In this document: piece after piece, positions 44,592 through 53,863 of the stretch
Position numbering within the stretch: position 1 is the stretch's first letter
Layout of the letters: every line of letters starts with the position of its first letter
NCBI RefSeq assembly: GCF_023703375.1
Contig: NZ_JAMQGO010000006.1
Span: 1-64,000, forward strand
DNA from: Lutimaribacter degradans
GTDB taxonomy: Bacteria; Pseudomonadota; Alphaproteobacteria; Rhodobacterales; Rhodobacteraceae
DNA: 64,000 bases
Direction of reading: 5' to 3'
Translations under genes and position numbers: made by a program
Notes under the pieces: model-generated
What the model saw: the letters and a program-made list of their open reading frames with translations, nothing else
Told to the model about the DNA's origin: nothing
The model's database searches: none

Positions 44592-45335
44592 TCAAATGCA
44601 GCGCCCACCGTCCACTTCCATCGCGACGCCGGTGACCATGCTCGCCTCGTCCGAGCACAGGAAACAGGCGGCATTGCCCATGTCCTCGGGGGTTGAGAAG
44701 CGCCCGATCGGGATGGTCGACAGGAATTTCGTGCGCATTTCCGGCGTGTCCTCGCCCATGAAGCTGGACAGCAGCGGCGTTTCCCCCGCAACCGGGCAGA
44801 TCGCGTTCACGCGCACCTGGCGCGGGGCCAGCTCTACCGCCATCGACTTGGTCGCGGTGATCATCCAACCCTTGGACGCGTTATACCAGCTCAGGTTCGG
44901 ACGCGGCGAAAGGCCCGCGGTCGAGGCCACGTTCAGAATCGCGCCACCACGCGTTTTCATGTGCGGCACCAGCGCGCGGGCGGTCAGATAGACCGATTTG
45001 CAATTCACCAGGAAGACACGGTCGAATTCCTCGTCGGTGATCTCTTCCATCGGTTTGGGCAGGTGGGTGACGCCGGCATTGTTCACCAGGATATCGACAT
45101 GACCCATTTCCGACAGGGCTTTTTGGGCCATGTCCTCAACCGCACCGCCATTGGCGACGTTACAGGCATATCCAAAGGCGCCGTTCCCGACCTCTTCGGC
45201 GATGCCGTCGGCGCCGTCGGCGTTGAGGTCGACCACCATGACCCGCGCGCCTTCGGCGGCGAATTTGCGCACGATCCCCGCGCCAAAGCCGCTGGCCCCG
45301 CCGGTGACGATCGCGGTTTTTCCTTCAAGTCTCAT
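44592..45335 (-). CDS. SDR-family oxidoreductase
   Basis: A 247-residue classical short-chain dehydrogenase. TGGASGFG at the N-terminus is the cofactor loop, VVDLNADG places an aspartate after strand two (NAD preference), NNAG follows, then VASTAG with the catalytic serine and YNASK with tyrosine and lysine. It is annotated in databases under broad names such as glucose 1-dehydrogenase or 3-oxoacyl-ACP reductase, neither of which I can support here. It is the last gene of the operon with aldehyde dehydrogenase and an ABC importer. Confidence 0.85.
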   Translation of the reverse strand: MRLEGKTAIVTGGASGFGAGIVRKFAAEGARVMVVDLNADGADGIAEEVGNGAFGYACNVANGGAVEDMAQKALSEMGHVDILVNNAGVTHLPKPMEEITDEEFDRVFLVNCKSVYLTARALVPHMKTRGGAILNVASTAGLSPRPNLSWYNASKGWMITATKSMAVELAPRQVRVNAICPVAGETPLLSSFMGEDTPEMRTKFLSTIPIGRFSTPEDMGNAACFLCSDEASMVTGVAMEVDGGRCI

Positions 45336-45365
45336 TTCTTGTCTCTCCTTCGGATTGCCGCACCC

Positions 45366-46820
45366 TTAGCCGTGGAAGGCGGCGACTGTTTTCAGCGTGG
45401 TGAAGCCGTAAAGCGCCTCGAATCCCTTTTCGCGGCCGTGGCCGGATTTCCCCATGCCGCCAAAGGGCAGTTCGACGCCGCCCCCCGCGCCGTAATTGTT
45501 GATGAAGATCTGCCCCGCGCGCACGCGGCGGGCCAGGCGCATCTGGCGTGCGCCGTTTTGCGTCCAGACGCTGGCCACCAGCCCGTAATCGGTGCCGTTA
45601 GCGATCTGCACGGCCTGATCTTCGTCGTCGAAGGGAATGACCACCTGCACGGGTCCAAAGATTTCCGACTGTGCCAGTGCGTGATCGGCGGTAACACCCG
45701 AGAACAGCGTGGGCGGCACGTAATAGCCGCCAGCGGGCATGTCACCCAGTTGCGCACGCCCGGCGATTTCCAGGTCGGCGCCCTGGTTTAGGTAGCCCGA
45801 CACGATCTCTTGCTGCTTGGCCGAGATCAGTGGGCCCACGTCAAGGTCGTCCATCGCCGGGCCTACGCGCAGCGCGGCATAGCGGGCGGACATCCTTTCC
45901 AGCAACTGGTCGTGGATCGACCGGTGCACAAGAATGCGCGACGATGCCGAACAGGTTTGCCCGCAATTCTGGACCCCGGCATTCACGAGGAAGGGCAGCG
46001 CGGCCTCCAGGTCGGCGTCGTCAAAGACGATTTGCGGGGATTTCCCGCCCAGTTCCAGCGTCACGGGCACCACGTTTTGCGCCGCGGCCTGTTGCACCAT
46101 TACCCCGGTGCCGACAGACCCGGTAAAACTGATGTGGTGAATGCCCGGATGGCTGGTGAGCGCGGCGCCTGCCTCGGCCCCAAGGCCGGGCACGACGTTC
46201 AGCACGCCGTCGGGCAGGCCGGCTGCCTTGGCCATGTCGGCAAAGGCAAGGGCTGTCAGGCAGGCGTCCTCGGCCGGTTTCAGAACGCAGGTGTTGCCGG
46301 TGGCCAGCGCCGCGCCGACCGAACGGCCGATGATCTGCATCGGGTAGTTCCAGGGCACGATATGGCCCGTCACCCCGTGCGGCTCGCGCAGCGTGTAGAC
46401 GGTGTAGCCGTCAAGGTAGGGGATGGTATCGCCCATCAGCTTGTCGGCGGCGCCGCCGTAAAACTCGCAATAGCGCGCCAGGGCCACGGCATCGGCGCGG
46501 GCCTGCTTCAACGGTTTGCCGACGTCCAGCGCCTCGATCCTTGCCAGGTCGTCCACGCGCTCTGTTACCAGTTGGCCCAGACGCAACAGGATGCGCCCGC
46601 GCTCGGCAGCCGACAGGCGCGCCCAAGGCCCGTGACGGGCCGTCTCGGCTGCCTGTACCGCGGCGTCTATATCGTCGGCGGTGCCGCGGGCGATCTCGCC
46701 GATACGGGCGCCGGTGGAGGGGTCGTATAGCGGCAGGGTGCCACCTCCTGCGGGGGCAACCCAATGCCCGCCGATCAAGCATTTCGAGGGGTCGAACCAA
46801 AGGGGCAGATCAGTGCTCAT
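45366..46820 (-). CDS. Aldehyde dehydrogenase (NAD(P)-dependent)
   Basis: A 484-residue ALDH. The catalytic cysteine is in GQTCSASSR, the general-base glutamate in LELGGKSPQ, and the cofactor region has PWNYPMQ and FTGSVGTG. The length and wording place it with betaine-aldehyde/gamma-aminobutyraldehyde-type enzymes, but the substrate is not decided by sequence. It overlaps the ABC ATPase gene by 11 bp, so transport and oxidation are co-expressed. Confidence 0.88.
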   Translation of the reverse strand: MSTDLPLWFDPSKCLIGGHWVAPAGGGTLPLYDPSTGARIGEIARGTADDIDAAVQAAETARHGPWARLSAAERGRILLRLGQLVTERVDDLARIEALDVGKPLKQARADAVALARYCEFYGGAADKLMGDTIPYLDGYTVYTLREPHGVTGHIVPWNYPMQIIGRSVGAALATGNTCVLKPAEDACLTALAFADMAKAAGLPDGVLNVVPGLGAEAGAALTSHPGIHHISFTGSVGTGVMVQQAAAQNVVPVTLELGGKSPQIVFDDADLEAALPFLVNAGVQNCGQTCSASSRILVHRSIHDQLLERMSARYAALRVGPAMDDLDVGPLISAKQQEIVSGYLNQGADLEIAGRAQLGDMPAGGYYVPPTLFSGVTADHALAQSEIFGPVQVVIPFDDEDQAVQIANGTDYGLVASVWTQNGARQMRLARRVRAGQIFINNYGAGGGVELPFGGMGKSGHGREKGFEALYGFTTLKTVAAFHG

Positions 46821-48417
46821 GCGCCAGTCTCCTTACGTCGTCGGGCAGCTGAGGGGCCGCCGCGATCAGTTGCTGGGTATAGGGGTGTTGCGGGTCGGCA
46901 AAGACCTGTTCGGTTTCGCCCTGTTCCACGATCTTTCCAGCCTTCATCACCAGCACGCGGTCGGTGATCGAGCGGACGACGGACAGGTCGTGGCTGATGA
47001 ACAGATAGGTCAGGCCGAAACGGTCTGAAAGGTCGGCCAAAAGGTCAAGCACCTGCGCGCGCACGCTGACATCAAGCGCCGATACCGCCTCGTCGAGGAT
47101 GATCAGGTCTGGCTTGATGATCAGGGCGCGCGCAATGGCGATGCGCTGACGCTGGCCGCCGGAAAATTCGTGAATGTATTTTTCGGCATCCGATGCCGCC
47201 AAACCGACGCTTTCCAGCGCCTCGGCAACCGCGGCATCGCGGGCCGCGCCGGTGGGCGGGTCATCTGCCAGGTGGAAGGGTTCGCAAACAAGGCGCGCGA
47301 CAGTCCAGCGGGGGTTGAAGCTGCCATAGGGGTCTTGAAACACCACCTGCATGCGGCGGCGCACGGCGCGGTTTGGCCGGTGCCCGGTGAACACGGGCTG
47401 GCCGTCCAGTTCGATCGTGCCGGCCTGCACCTCTTCCAGCCCCAGGATCGCGCGGGTCAGGGTGGATTTGCCACAGCCGGATTCACCCACCAGCCCCAGG
47501 TTCTCGCCGCGCCGGATATCAAAGCTGATCCCATCGACGGCACGGAACGTTCCGGGCGTACCCCACAGCCCCTTGCGCGGGGTCGCATAGTCGCGCACCA
47601 CGTCGCGCACGCGCAAAAGCGGCATGTCCTGTGGCTGGCCTTCGCGCTCGGGGACGTGGTCGGAGGCGGCCAGCAGCGCCAGCGAATAAGGGTGGCGCAT
47701 TTCGCGCAGCAGGGTTTGTGCCGGGCCCTGCTCCACAACCTCGCCCTGTCGCATGATCACGATGTGATCGGCCATGTCGGCCACCACGGCCAGGTCGTGG
47801 CTTATCAGCAGAAGGCCCATCCCGTCTTCGCTTGCAAGACGTTTCAGCAACGTCAGGATTTCCGCCTGTGTTGTCACGTCAAGCGCGGTGGTTGGTTCAT
47901 CCGCGATCAGGAGGTTGGGGCGCAGGGCGATGGCCATGGCGATGACGACGCGCTGGCGCTGCCCACCCGACAGTTCGTGCGGATAGCGCGACATCGGAAA
48001 GCGATCTTGCGGAAGCTCGGCACGCGCCAGCGCCTCGGCGGCGCGATGCATCGCGTTGGCCCGGCTGGTGCGTTCATGGATCAGGATCGTTTCGGCCACC
48101 TGCTCGCCGATGGGTTTCAAAGGGTTCAGCGCGGTCATGGGTTCCTGGAACACCATCGACACCTTGCTGCCGCGCAGGCGGCACAGGCTGCGTTCGCCCA
48201 GGGTCAGCATCTCGTGCCCTGACAGCGCGATGCGCCCCGCGCAGTTGGTGCCATCCGGCAAAAGCTGCATCACCGAAAAGGCGGTCATCGACTTGCCCGA
48301 GCCGCTTTCCCCGATCACGCCCACGATCTGACCGGGGTCGACCGACAGCGACACGTCCTTGAGGATCGGTGTGCCGTGGATATCCATCGACAGGTTTTCG
48401 ATGCGCAGCAAACTCAT
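46810..48417 (-). CDS. Dipeptide-type ABC transporter, fused ATPase (DppD-DppF)
   Basis: A 535-residue protein with two complete ABC domains. The first has Walker A GESGSGKS (36-43), signature LSGGQRQRV and [10 protein letters not shown]. The second has [23 protein letters not shown] and [10 protein letters not shown]. Dipeptide/oligopeptide importers usually use two separate ATPases; fusion into one chain is common in Rhodobacteraceae. It drives uptake through the two permeases encoded just upstream, with which it overlaps by 4 bp. Confidence 0.92.
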   Translation of the reverse strand: MSLLRIENLSMDIHGTPILKDVSLSVDPGQIVGVIGESGSGKSMTAFSVMQLLPDGTNCAGRIALSGHEMLTLGERSLCRLRGSKVSMVFQEPMTALNPLKPIGEQVAETILIHERTSRANAMHRAAEALARAELPQDRFPMSRYPHELSGGQRQRVVIAMAIALRPNLLIADEPTTALDVTTQAEILTLLKRLASEDGMGLLLISHDLAVVADMADHIVIMRQGEVVEQGPAQTLLREMRHPYSLALLAASDHVPEREGQPQDMPLLRVRDVVRDYATPRKGLWGTPGTFRAVDGISFDIRRGENLGLVGESGCGKSTLTRAILGLEEVQAGTIELDGQPVFTGHRPNRAVRRRMQVVFQDPYGSFNPRWTVARLVCEPFHLADDPPTGAARDAAVAEALESVGLAASDAEKYIHEFSGGQRQRIAIARALIIKPDLIILDEAVSALDVSVRAQVLDLLADLSDRFGLTYLFISHDLSVVRSITDRVLVMKAGKIVEQGETEQVFADPQHPYTQQLIAAAPQLPDDVRRLAHEH

Positions 48418-49229
48418 TGGCGCGCCCTTTGCAGTTTCGGGTCGAACCGGTCGCGCAGACCGTCACCCATCAGGTTCAGCCCCAGCACCGTCAACAGGAT
48501 GGCTAGCCCCGGAAACAAGGCCATGTGCGGCGCAAAGCTGACCATGGTCTGGCTGTCGGCCAACATTCGGCCCCAGCTTGGCGTGGGCGGTTGCGCGCCA
48601 AGCCCAACATAGGACAGGCCCGCCTCGGCCAGGATGCCAAGGCTGAACTGGATCGTCCCCTGCACGATCAGCAGGTTGGTGACGTTGGGCAGGATATGTT
48701 CCACGCTGATGCGCGTCGCGCCCTTGCCGGCCACCCGTGCCGCCAGCACGAAATCGCGCGTCCACAGCGACAGCGCGCCCGAGCGCGTGAGGCGGGCAAA
48801 AACCGGGATGTTGAAAATGCCGATGGCAATGATCGCATTGATCGCCGATGCGCCGAAAACGGCTGTGATCATGATCGCGATCAGAAGCGAAGGAAAGGCA
48901 AAGACAAGGTCATTGGCGCGCATGATCAGCTCGTCCAGCCAGCCGCCCTTTTTCGCGGCCGCAGCCAGGCCAAGTGGCACGCCCAGGCCCATGCCGATGC
49001 CCACCGCCACCAATGCCACCGCGATCGAGGTGCGCGCACCCACCATGATCATCGACAGGATGTCACGACCGAAATGATCGGTGCCCAGCGGATGCGCAGG
49101 GCTGGGTGGCTTGATCTTGTTGGTGATATCCATCTGGGTGACATCGTAGGGCACCCAGGCAAAGCTGATCAGCGCGGCCAGCACGAAAACGGCCGACAGC
49201 ACGGCCCCCAGAACCAGGTTGCGGCTCAT
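48414..49229 (-). CDS. ABC transporter permease, DppC type
   Basis: A 271-residue inner-membrane permease with six helices. It starts with the DppC-type region HPLGTDHFGRDILSMIMVGARTSI, and the EAA-like loop ARVAGKGATRISVEHILPNV contacts the ATPase. It forms the channel with the DppB-type partner, whose gene overlaps it by 4 bp. The substrate is set mainly by the binding protein. Confidence 0.9.
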   Translation of the reverse strand: MSRNLVLGAVLSAVFVLAALISFAWVPYDVTQMDITNKIKPPSPAHPLGTDHFGRDILSMIMVGARTSIAVALVAVGIGMGLGVPLGLAAAAKKGGWLDELIMRANDLVFAFPSLLIAIMITAVFGASAINAIIAIGIFNIPVFARLTRSGALSLWTRDFVLAARVAGKGATRISVEHILPNVTNLLIVQGTIQFSLGILAEAGLSYVGLGAQPPTPSWGRMLADSQTMVSFAPHMALFPGLAILLTVLGLNLMGDGLRDRFDPKLQRARQ

Positions 49230-50173
49230 TTTTGCCCCCTCAGCCGCGGGTCAACCGCGGCATAGGCCAGATCGACCACGAAATTGACCAGTACGACGGC
49301 AAAGACCAGCAGCATCACCACCGATTCCACCACGATCAGGTCACGCGCGGAAATTGCCTGGAACACCAACCGCCCAAGACCTGGCAGAAAGAATACGTTC
49401 TCGATGATGATCGCCCCGGCCAGCAGAAAGGCGAATTGCAGTCCGATGATCGTCAGCACCGGGATCAGCGCATTGCGCAGGGCGTGCCGCCACAACGCCT
49501 GTGCGCGTGTCAGCCCCTTGGCCCGCGCCGTGCGGATGAAATCCTCGGACAGGGTGTCGAGCAGAGAGGAACGCATGACACGCGCCAGGATACTGGCCTG
49601 CGGCAGCGCCAGCGCGATGGCGGGAAGGGTGAGCGATTTCATGGCCGGGAAAAACCCGGCGTCCCACCCGGCGAAACCGCCGGCGTTGAACCAGCGAAGA
49701 TTGATGGCAAACACCAGTACCATCAGCATGGCAAACCAGAAATTCGGAATCGCAACGCCCAGCTGCGTCAGGCCCATCACCGTCACATCGGCCGCGCGTC
49801 CGCGCCGTGATGCCGCCCAGATGCCTGCCGGGAAGGCGATGACGGTGCTGAGCGTCAGCGCGTAAAGCGCAAGCGGCAGGCTGACCTGCACCCGTTCAAG
49901 GATCATCTCGGCCACCGGCGTGCGATAGGTGTAAGAGGTGCCGAAATCACCCACCAGCATGCCGCCGACCCAACCGAGGTAGCGTTGCAATGGCCCTTGG
50001 TTCAGGCCCAGCTCTTCGCGCAGGGCATTGAGCGTGTCTTCTTGCGCGTTCATCCCCAACATGAAGGCGGCCGGATCGCCCGGGACGATTTCAAGCGACA
50101 GGAATATGATCAGCGAGGCCACCCACAGGGTGGCCGCCAGAGACAGCAGACGTTTCAAAGCAAAGCGCAGCAT
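49226..50173 (-). CDS. ABC transporter permease, DppB type
   Basis: A 315-residue inner-membrane permease with six helices. The N-terminus (MLRFALKRLLSLAATLWVASLIIFLSLEIVPGDPA) and the C-terminal EAA loop (RTARAKGLTRAQALWRHALRNALIPV) are DppB-type. Together with the DppC partner it builds the peptide- or nickel-type importer. It overlaps dppC by 4 bp and is separated from the binding protein gene by a hairpin-containing gap. Confidence 0.9.
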   Translation of the reverse strand: MLRFALKRLLSLAATLWVASLIIFLSLEIVPGDPAAFMLGMNAQEDTLNALREELGLNQGPLQRYLGWVGGMLVGDFGTSYTYRTPVAEMILERVQVSLPLALYALTLSTVIAFPAGIWAASRRGRAADVTVMGLTQLGVAIPNFWFAMLMVLVFAINLRWFNAGGFAGWDAGFFPAMKSLTLPAIALALPQASILARVMRSSLLDTLSEDFIRTARAKGLTRAQALWRHALRNALIPVLTIIGLQFAFLLAGAIIIENVFFLPGLGRLVFQAISARDLIVVESVVMLLVFAVVLVNFVVDLAYAAVDPRLRGQK

Positions 50174-50246
50174 CGCCGCCCCCGTGTCTGATCGGTTTTC
50201 GTGAAAAAGGGGCAGGGCCGTGCCCTTCCCCTTGATTCTGCGGTTC

Positions 50247-50274
50247 GGCCGCCCGTGGCCCGGCCCGGGCGGCC
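50247..50274 (-). terminator. Intra-operon stem-loop between binding protein and permease genes
   Basis: GGCCGCCCG and CGGGCGGCC form a 9-bp stem over a 10-base loop. Placed in the 109-bp gap after the binding-protein gene, without a T-run, it probably lowers downstream expression or stabilises the upstream mRNA so that binding protein exceeds permeases. Confidence 0.45.
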
Positions 50275-50282
50275 CTGGCTTG

Positions 50283-51758
50283 TCAGTCTTGCCAGTAGAC
50301 GCCGGTCAGGTCGGTGGCCTGGGTGGGTGCGTTGGCCCAAAGGCCCTGCACCTTGACATTGGCGACGCTGAGGGCGGCCAGCTGGAACAGGTAGCCGTTG
50401 ACATAATCTTCGGAGATCATGCGCTGGGCCTGTTGCAGAAGCTCCGAACGTTCGTCCGGCTCGGTCGTGTTGTTCAGTGTAGTCATCAACTCCTGGAAGG
50501 CCGGGTTGTCATACTGGAAATAGTAATCGGGCCGGGCGTAGATGTTGATGTCGGCGGGTTCGGTATGGCTGACGATGGTCAGGCCGAAATCCTTGCCGCG
50601 AAACACTTCTTCCAGCCACTGGGGCCATTCCAGGTTGGTGATCTCGGTCTGGATGCCAACCTCGCGCAGCTGGGCGGCGATGATCTCGCCGCCGCGACGC
50701 GCGTATGAGGGCGGTGGCAGCTTCAACGTGGTGGTGAACCCGTCGGGAAAGCCCGCCTCGGCCAGCAGTGCCTTGGACTTCTCGGGGTCGTAGGCCGACA
50801 TCTCGGTCAGGTCTACATAATCGGGATTGTGCGGTGCGAAATGCGTGCCGATGGGCGTGCCATAGCCGAACATCGCCCCGTCGATGATGGCCTGCCGGTC
50901 GATGGCATGAGCCAGCGCCTGGCGCACCTTGACGTTGTCGAAGGGTGGCATCTTGTTGTTGGTCGACAAGATCGTTTCACCTTCGGTCGAGCCGACAAGC
51001 ACCTGGAAGCGGGGGTCGGCTTCGAATTGCGGCAGGTTTTCGGGCGCGGGAAAGGCCGAAAACACGTGCACATCCTCGGCCATAACGGCCGCGAAGGCGG
51101 CGGTCGGGTCGGAGATGAACTTGAAGGTCGCGCTTTCCAGCTTGGCGGGGTCGCCCCAGTAATCGGGGTTCTTCACCAGTTCGATACGGTCGCCCTGCAC
51201 CCAGTCGGAAAACTTGAAGGCACCGGTGCCAATCGGGGTCTGCTTGATCCCGTCGATCGACTCGGGCGCGACGATCACGGCATCGCCCCACGCCATGTTG
51301 AACAGGAAGCTGCCGTTCGGCTGGCTCAGCGTCACGCGCACGGTTTGCGGGTCGACAACCTCGACCGTGTCAATGTCGGCGAACAGGGCCTTTTGCGCGT
51401 TCTGGCTGTCCTCGGCGCGGGCACGATCAAGGCTGAACTTCACGTCGCCGGCATCCAGCGTCGTGCCGTCATGGAATGTCACGCCTGACCGTAGCTTGAA
51501 CGTGTAAACCAGCCCATCCTCTGAGATGTCCCAGGATTCGGCCAGTCCGGGCGTGATCGAACCGTCGGACATGAAGCGGGTCAGCCCCTCGAAGACGTTG
51601 GCGTAAAGCACGCTGTCGATGGCGCCTGCCGCGGCGCTGGTGGGGTCAAGATGCGGCGGCTCAAGCTGCAGGCCAACGATGACCTCGTCGCGGGCCTGGG
51701 CTGCACCTGCCAAAAGGGCGGTCAGGGCAGCGGCCGTGCCAATTTTGCGGAAATTCAT
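50283..51758 (-). CDS. ABC transporter substrate-binding protein, family 5 (peptide-type)
   Basis: A 491-residue periplasmic binding protein. The signal peptide MNFRKIGTAAALTALLAGAAQA is cleaved before RDEVIVGL. The mature part has EPPHLDPTSAAAGAIDSVLYANVFEGLTR and TFKLRSGVTFHDGTTLDAGDVKFSLDRA, the SBP_bac_5 hallmarks. Ligands of this family include di- and oligopeptides, nickel, opines and others. The companion M20 hydrolase suggests an amide such as an N-acyl amino acid or peptide. The ATG follows GAGGAGGGAG. Confidence 0.92.
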   Translation of the reverse strand: MNFRKIGTAAALTALLAGAAQARDEVIVGLQLEPPHLDPTSAAAGAIDSVLYANVFEGLTRFMSDGSITPGLAESWDISEDGLVYTFKLRSGVTFHDGTTLDAGDVKFSLDRARAEDSQNAQKALFADIDTVEVVDPQTVRVTLSQPNGSFLFNMAWGDAVIVAPESIDGIKQTPIGTGAFKFSDWVQGDRIELVKNPDYWGDPAKLESATFKFISDPTAAFAAVMAEDVHVFSAFPAPENLPQFEADPRFQVLVGSTEGETILSTNNKMPPFDNVKVRQALAHAIDRQAIIDGAMFGYGTPIGTHFAPHNPDYVDLTEMSAYDPEKSKALLAEAGFPDGFTTTLKLPPPSYARRGGEIIAAQLREVGIQTEITNLEWPQWLEEVFRGKDFGLTIVSHTEPADINIYARPDYYFQYDNPAFQELMTTLNNTTEPDERSELLQQAQRMISEDYVNGYLFQLAALSVANVKVQGLWANAPTQATDLTGVYWQD

Positions 51759-51805
51759 TGTAAGTCTCCCTCCTCCTGCCTGCCGGTGTTGGGCCGGCCG
51801 GGCGA

Positions 51806-51815
51806 TTGTATACAC
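51806..51815. promoter_or_regulatory. Palindrome TGTATACA upstream of the binding-protein gene
   Basis: TGTATACA lies 48 bp upstream of the binding-protein ATG, inside the 101-bp gap after the M20 gene. It resembles GntR/HutC-type operators or part of a -10 region. No GntR gene is adjacent. Confidence 0.3.
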
Positions 51816-51859
51816 TGTCACCCCAAATACGAGCGGGATCAAGCATGACCCAGCACTCT

Positions 51860-53137
51860 TCAGGTCAGCAGTTCGACAAGGCTGCGCCCCATCACCTTGG
51901 CTGAATCCACCATGTCGTCGATGCCCACGTATTCATCGGGCTTGTGGGCCAGGTCCAGGATGCCGGGGCCATAGGCGATGCAGTTCTGCAACCGCCCGAT
52001 CCGGTCGATGTGTTTCTGATCATAGGTGCCGGGGCTGACCACGTATTGCGCATCCCTGCCCATCACGTCTGAAATGGCGCGCGCCACGGTCTGCACCACG
52101 GGGGCGCTTTTCTCTGTCATGCTGGGAAGCACGCGCTGCAATTCACGCACATCGTAGGTGAAGGTGGCGCGGCGTTCCTTGACTGCTTGCAGAATGGCGT
52201 GAATTTCGGCCTGCACTTCGTCGATATCTTCCTCGATCAGGAACCGGCGGTCGATCACCATGCGGCAGCTGTCAGGCACGCAGGGGCTGGGCAGGCCGGT
52301 ATAATCGGCGGCCTGCTCGTTCTCGCCGCCGTGGATCGAATTGATGTTCAGCGTTGATTGTTTGGCGCCTTCGGGCACCACGGGCATGTCGGTGCGTTTC
52401 ATGGCCAACGCCGGGAACAGGGTATCTTCCATCTCGGTCATGACAGCGCCCATGTGGCGCACCGCGCAATCACCGAGGAACGGCATCGAGCCGTGGGCGA
52501 TTTCGCCATAGGTCTCGATCTCGGCCCACCAGACGCCGCGATGGCCCAAGCAGATTCGATCCTTGTTCAGCGGTTCGGGGATGATGACGTGCTGCACGCG
52601 CTTTGGGTCGAAAAAACCTTGTTCGGCCAGGTAGGCCACGCCGCCAAACCCGCCCGATTCCTCGTCAGCCGTGCCGCTGATCTCGATCGCGCCGGCATAT
52701 TCGGGGCAAACCGCGATAAAGGCTTCGGCGGCGACGATGCTGGCGGCCAGTCCGCCCTTCATGTCACAGGCGCCGCGGCCATAAACCTTGCCGTCCTCGA
52801 CCTCGCCGCCGAACGGGTCTTTCGTCCAGCCGCGGCCGACCTCGACCACGTCGGTATGGCTGTTGAAATGCACGCAATCGCCCGAGCGCGTGCCCTCGCG
52901 CCGGGCGACGAGGTTCCAACGTGGGTACTTGTCGCTGTCACCCTTGGCGCCATGCGCACGGACGAACTCGCAGGCAAAGCCCGATTTCTCCAGGCGGCGC
53001 GCCAGGAAATCACAGATTTCGCGATAGTTATCGCCCGGTGGGTTCAGCGTGGGGATGCGGATCAGGTCCTGGCACAGCGCGGTCAGGTCATCGCGCCGCG
53101 CCTCGATCTCTGCCATCAGTTTCTCGGTCACGTCCAT
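51860..53137 (-). CDS. M20-family metallopeptidase (ArgE/DapE-like)
   Basis: A 425-residue M20 hydrolase. Metal ligands and catalytic residues are visible: H94 and D96 in SHTDVV, D125 in GACDMKGG, and the E159-E160 pair in ADEESGG. The dimerisation domain sits in the middle and the C-terminal histidine region (CIAYGPG) is present. These enzymes cleave N-acyl or succinyl groups or peptides from amino acids. It is the first gene of the importer operon and is divergent from a PAS-LuxR regulator. The start MDVTEKL has GGGGGG close upstream. Confidence 0.88.
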   Translation of the reverse strand: MDVTEKLMAEIEARRDDLTALCQDLIRIPTLNPPGDNYREICDFLARRLEKSGFACEFVRAHGAKGDSDKYPRWNLVARREGTRSGDCVHFNSHTDVVEVGRGWTKDPFGGEVEDGKVYGRGACDMKGGLAASIVAAEAFIAVCPEYAGAIEISGTADEESGGFGGVAYLAEQGFFDPKRVQHVIIPEPLNKDRICLGHRGVWWAEIETYGEIAHGSMPFLGDCAVRHMGAVMTEMEDTLFPALAMKRTDMPVVPEGAKQSTLNINSIHGGENEQAADYTGLPSPCVPDSCRMVIDRRFLIEEDIDEVQAEIHAILQAVKERRATFTYDVRELQRVLPSMTEKSAPVVQTVARAISDVMGRDAQYVVSPGTYDQKHIDRIGRLQNCIAYGPGILDLAHKPDEYVGIDDMVDSAKVMGRSLVELLT

Positions 53138-53179
53138 GATGCCCCCCATTTTTGCTGCCGGGGATATTGCATGGCTGGT

Positions 53180-53210
53180 AATACGGTGTGAATACCGTAG
53201 GAATACGGGG
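53180..53210. promoter_or_regulatory. Three 11-bp phased repeats with an embedded dyad in the M20/LuxR gap
   Basis: Three copies of AATACSG start exactly 11 bp apart (53180, 53191, 53202). The first two also form the inverted repeat TACGGT-N6-ACCGTA (53182-53199), an 18-bp dyad of the size LuxR/FixJ-type dimers bind. The whole set sits in the 73-bp gap between the divergent M20 and PAS-LuxR genes and reaches the LuxR start codon, so it is a likely shared operator. Confidence 0.55.
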
Positions 53211-53753
53211 ATGGACGAGCTGACGCATATCGCCTTCGACGCCGCGCCAATCGGGCTGGTGCTGACCGAGCATCGCGTGATCCGCGCGGTCAACACCACA
53301 TTTGCCGCGATGGCCGGGTATGATGCGGCGGCGCTGACGGGGCAAAGTTTCCGTATCTTTTACGACAGCGCGGCCGAGTTCGCGCAGGTGCGTGACATCG
53401 GGCTCGAGGTGCTGGCGCGTGACGGCGCCTATTGCGACGAACGCATGCTGCGCCGCGCGGATGGCACGCGGGTCTGGTGCCGGTTCCGTGCCCGCAGCCT
53501 GACACCTGCCGAACCGCTTGCACGTACGGTGCTGAGTTTCGCGCCCATCGATCGCACGGCCCAGGGCCCGGCCCTGACCCCGCGCGAGCGGGATGTTCTG
53601 CAATACCTGTCGCGCGGCCTGACATCCAAGGAAATCGCACAATCGCTGGGCCTGTCGCCCCGCACCATCGAGGATGTGCGCGCGCGGCTTTTGCGCAAGT
53701 TCGACGTTCCCAATGCCGCCCGCCTGCTGGCCCGGCTGGGCCAGTCTGGCTGA
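53211..53753 (+). CDS. PAS-LuxR transcriptional regulator
   Basis: A 180-residue protein. Residues 1-110 form a PAS domain (DAAPIGLVLTEHRVIRAVNTTFAAMAGYDAAALTGQSFR), and residues 120-180 a LuxR-type HTH (LTPRERDVLQYLSRGLTSKEIAQSLGLSPRTIEDVRARLLRKF). There is no receiver domain or kinase, so it senses directly, perhaps the operon substrate or a redox state, though no haem or flavin residue can be identified. It is divergent from the M20-ABC operon and probably regulates it. Confidence 0.88.
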   Translation: MDELTHIAFDAAPIGLVLTEHRVIRAVNTTFAAMAGYDAAALTGQSFRIFYDSAAEFAQVRDIGLEVLARDGAYCDERMLRRADGTRVWCRFRARSLTPAEPLARTVLSFAPIDRTAQGPALTPRERDVLQYLSRGLTSKEIAQSLGLSPRTIEDVRARLLRKFDVPNAARLLARLGQSG

Positions 53754-53863
53754 GCGTTACTGGCAGGCCCGCGCGGCGCGGGTTTGGGTCATTGCTGTCA
53801 CTGCCTTGCATCTTGCCCCGCCGCGTGCCACCCCTTTGCGGCGATCTGGGAGGAGGCACGGGA

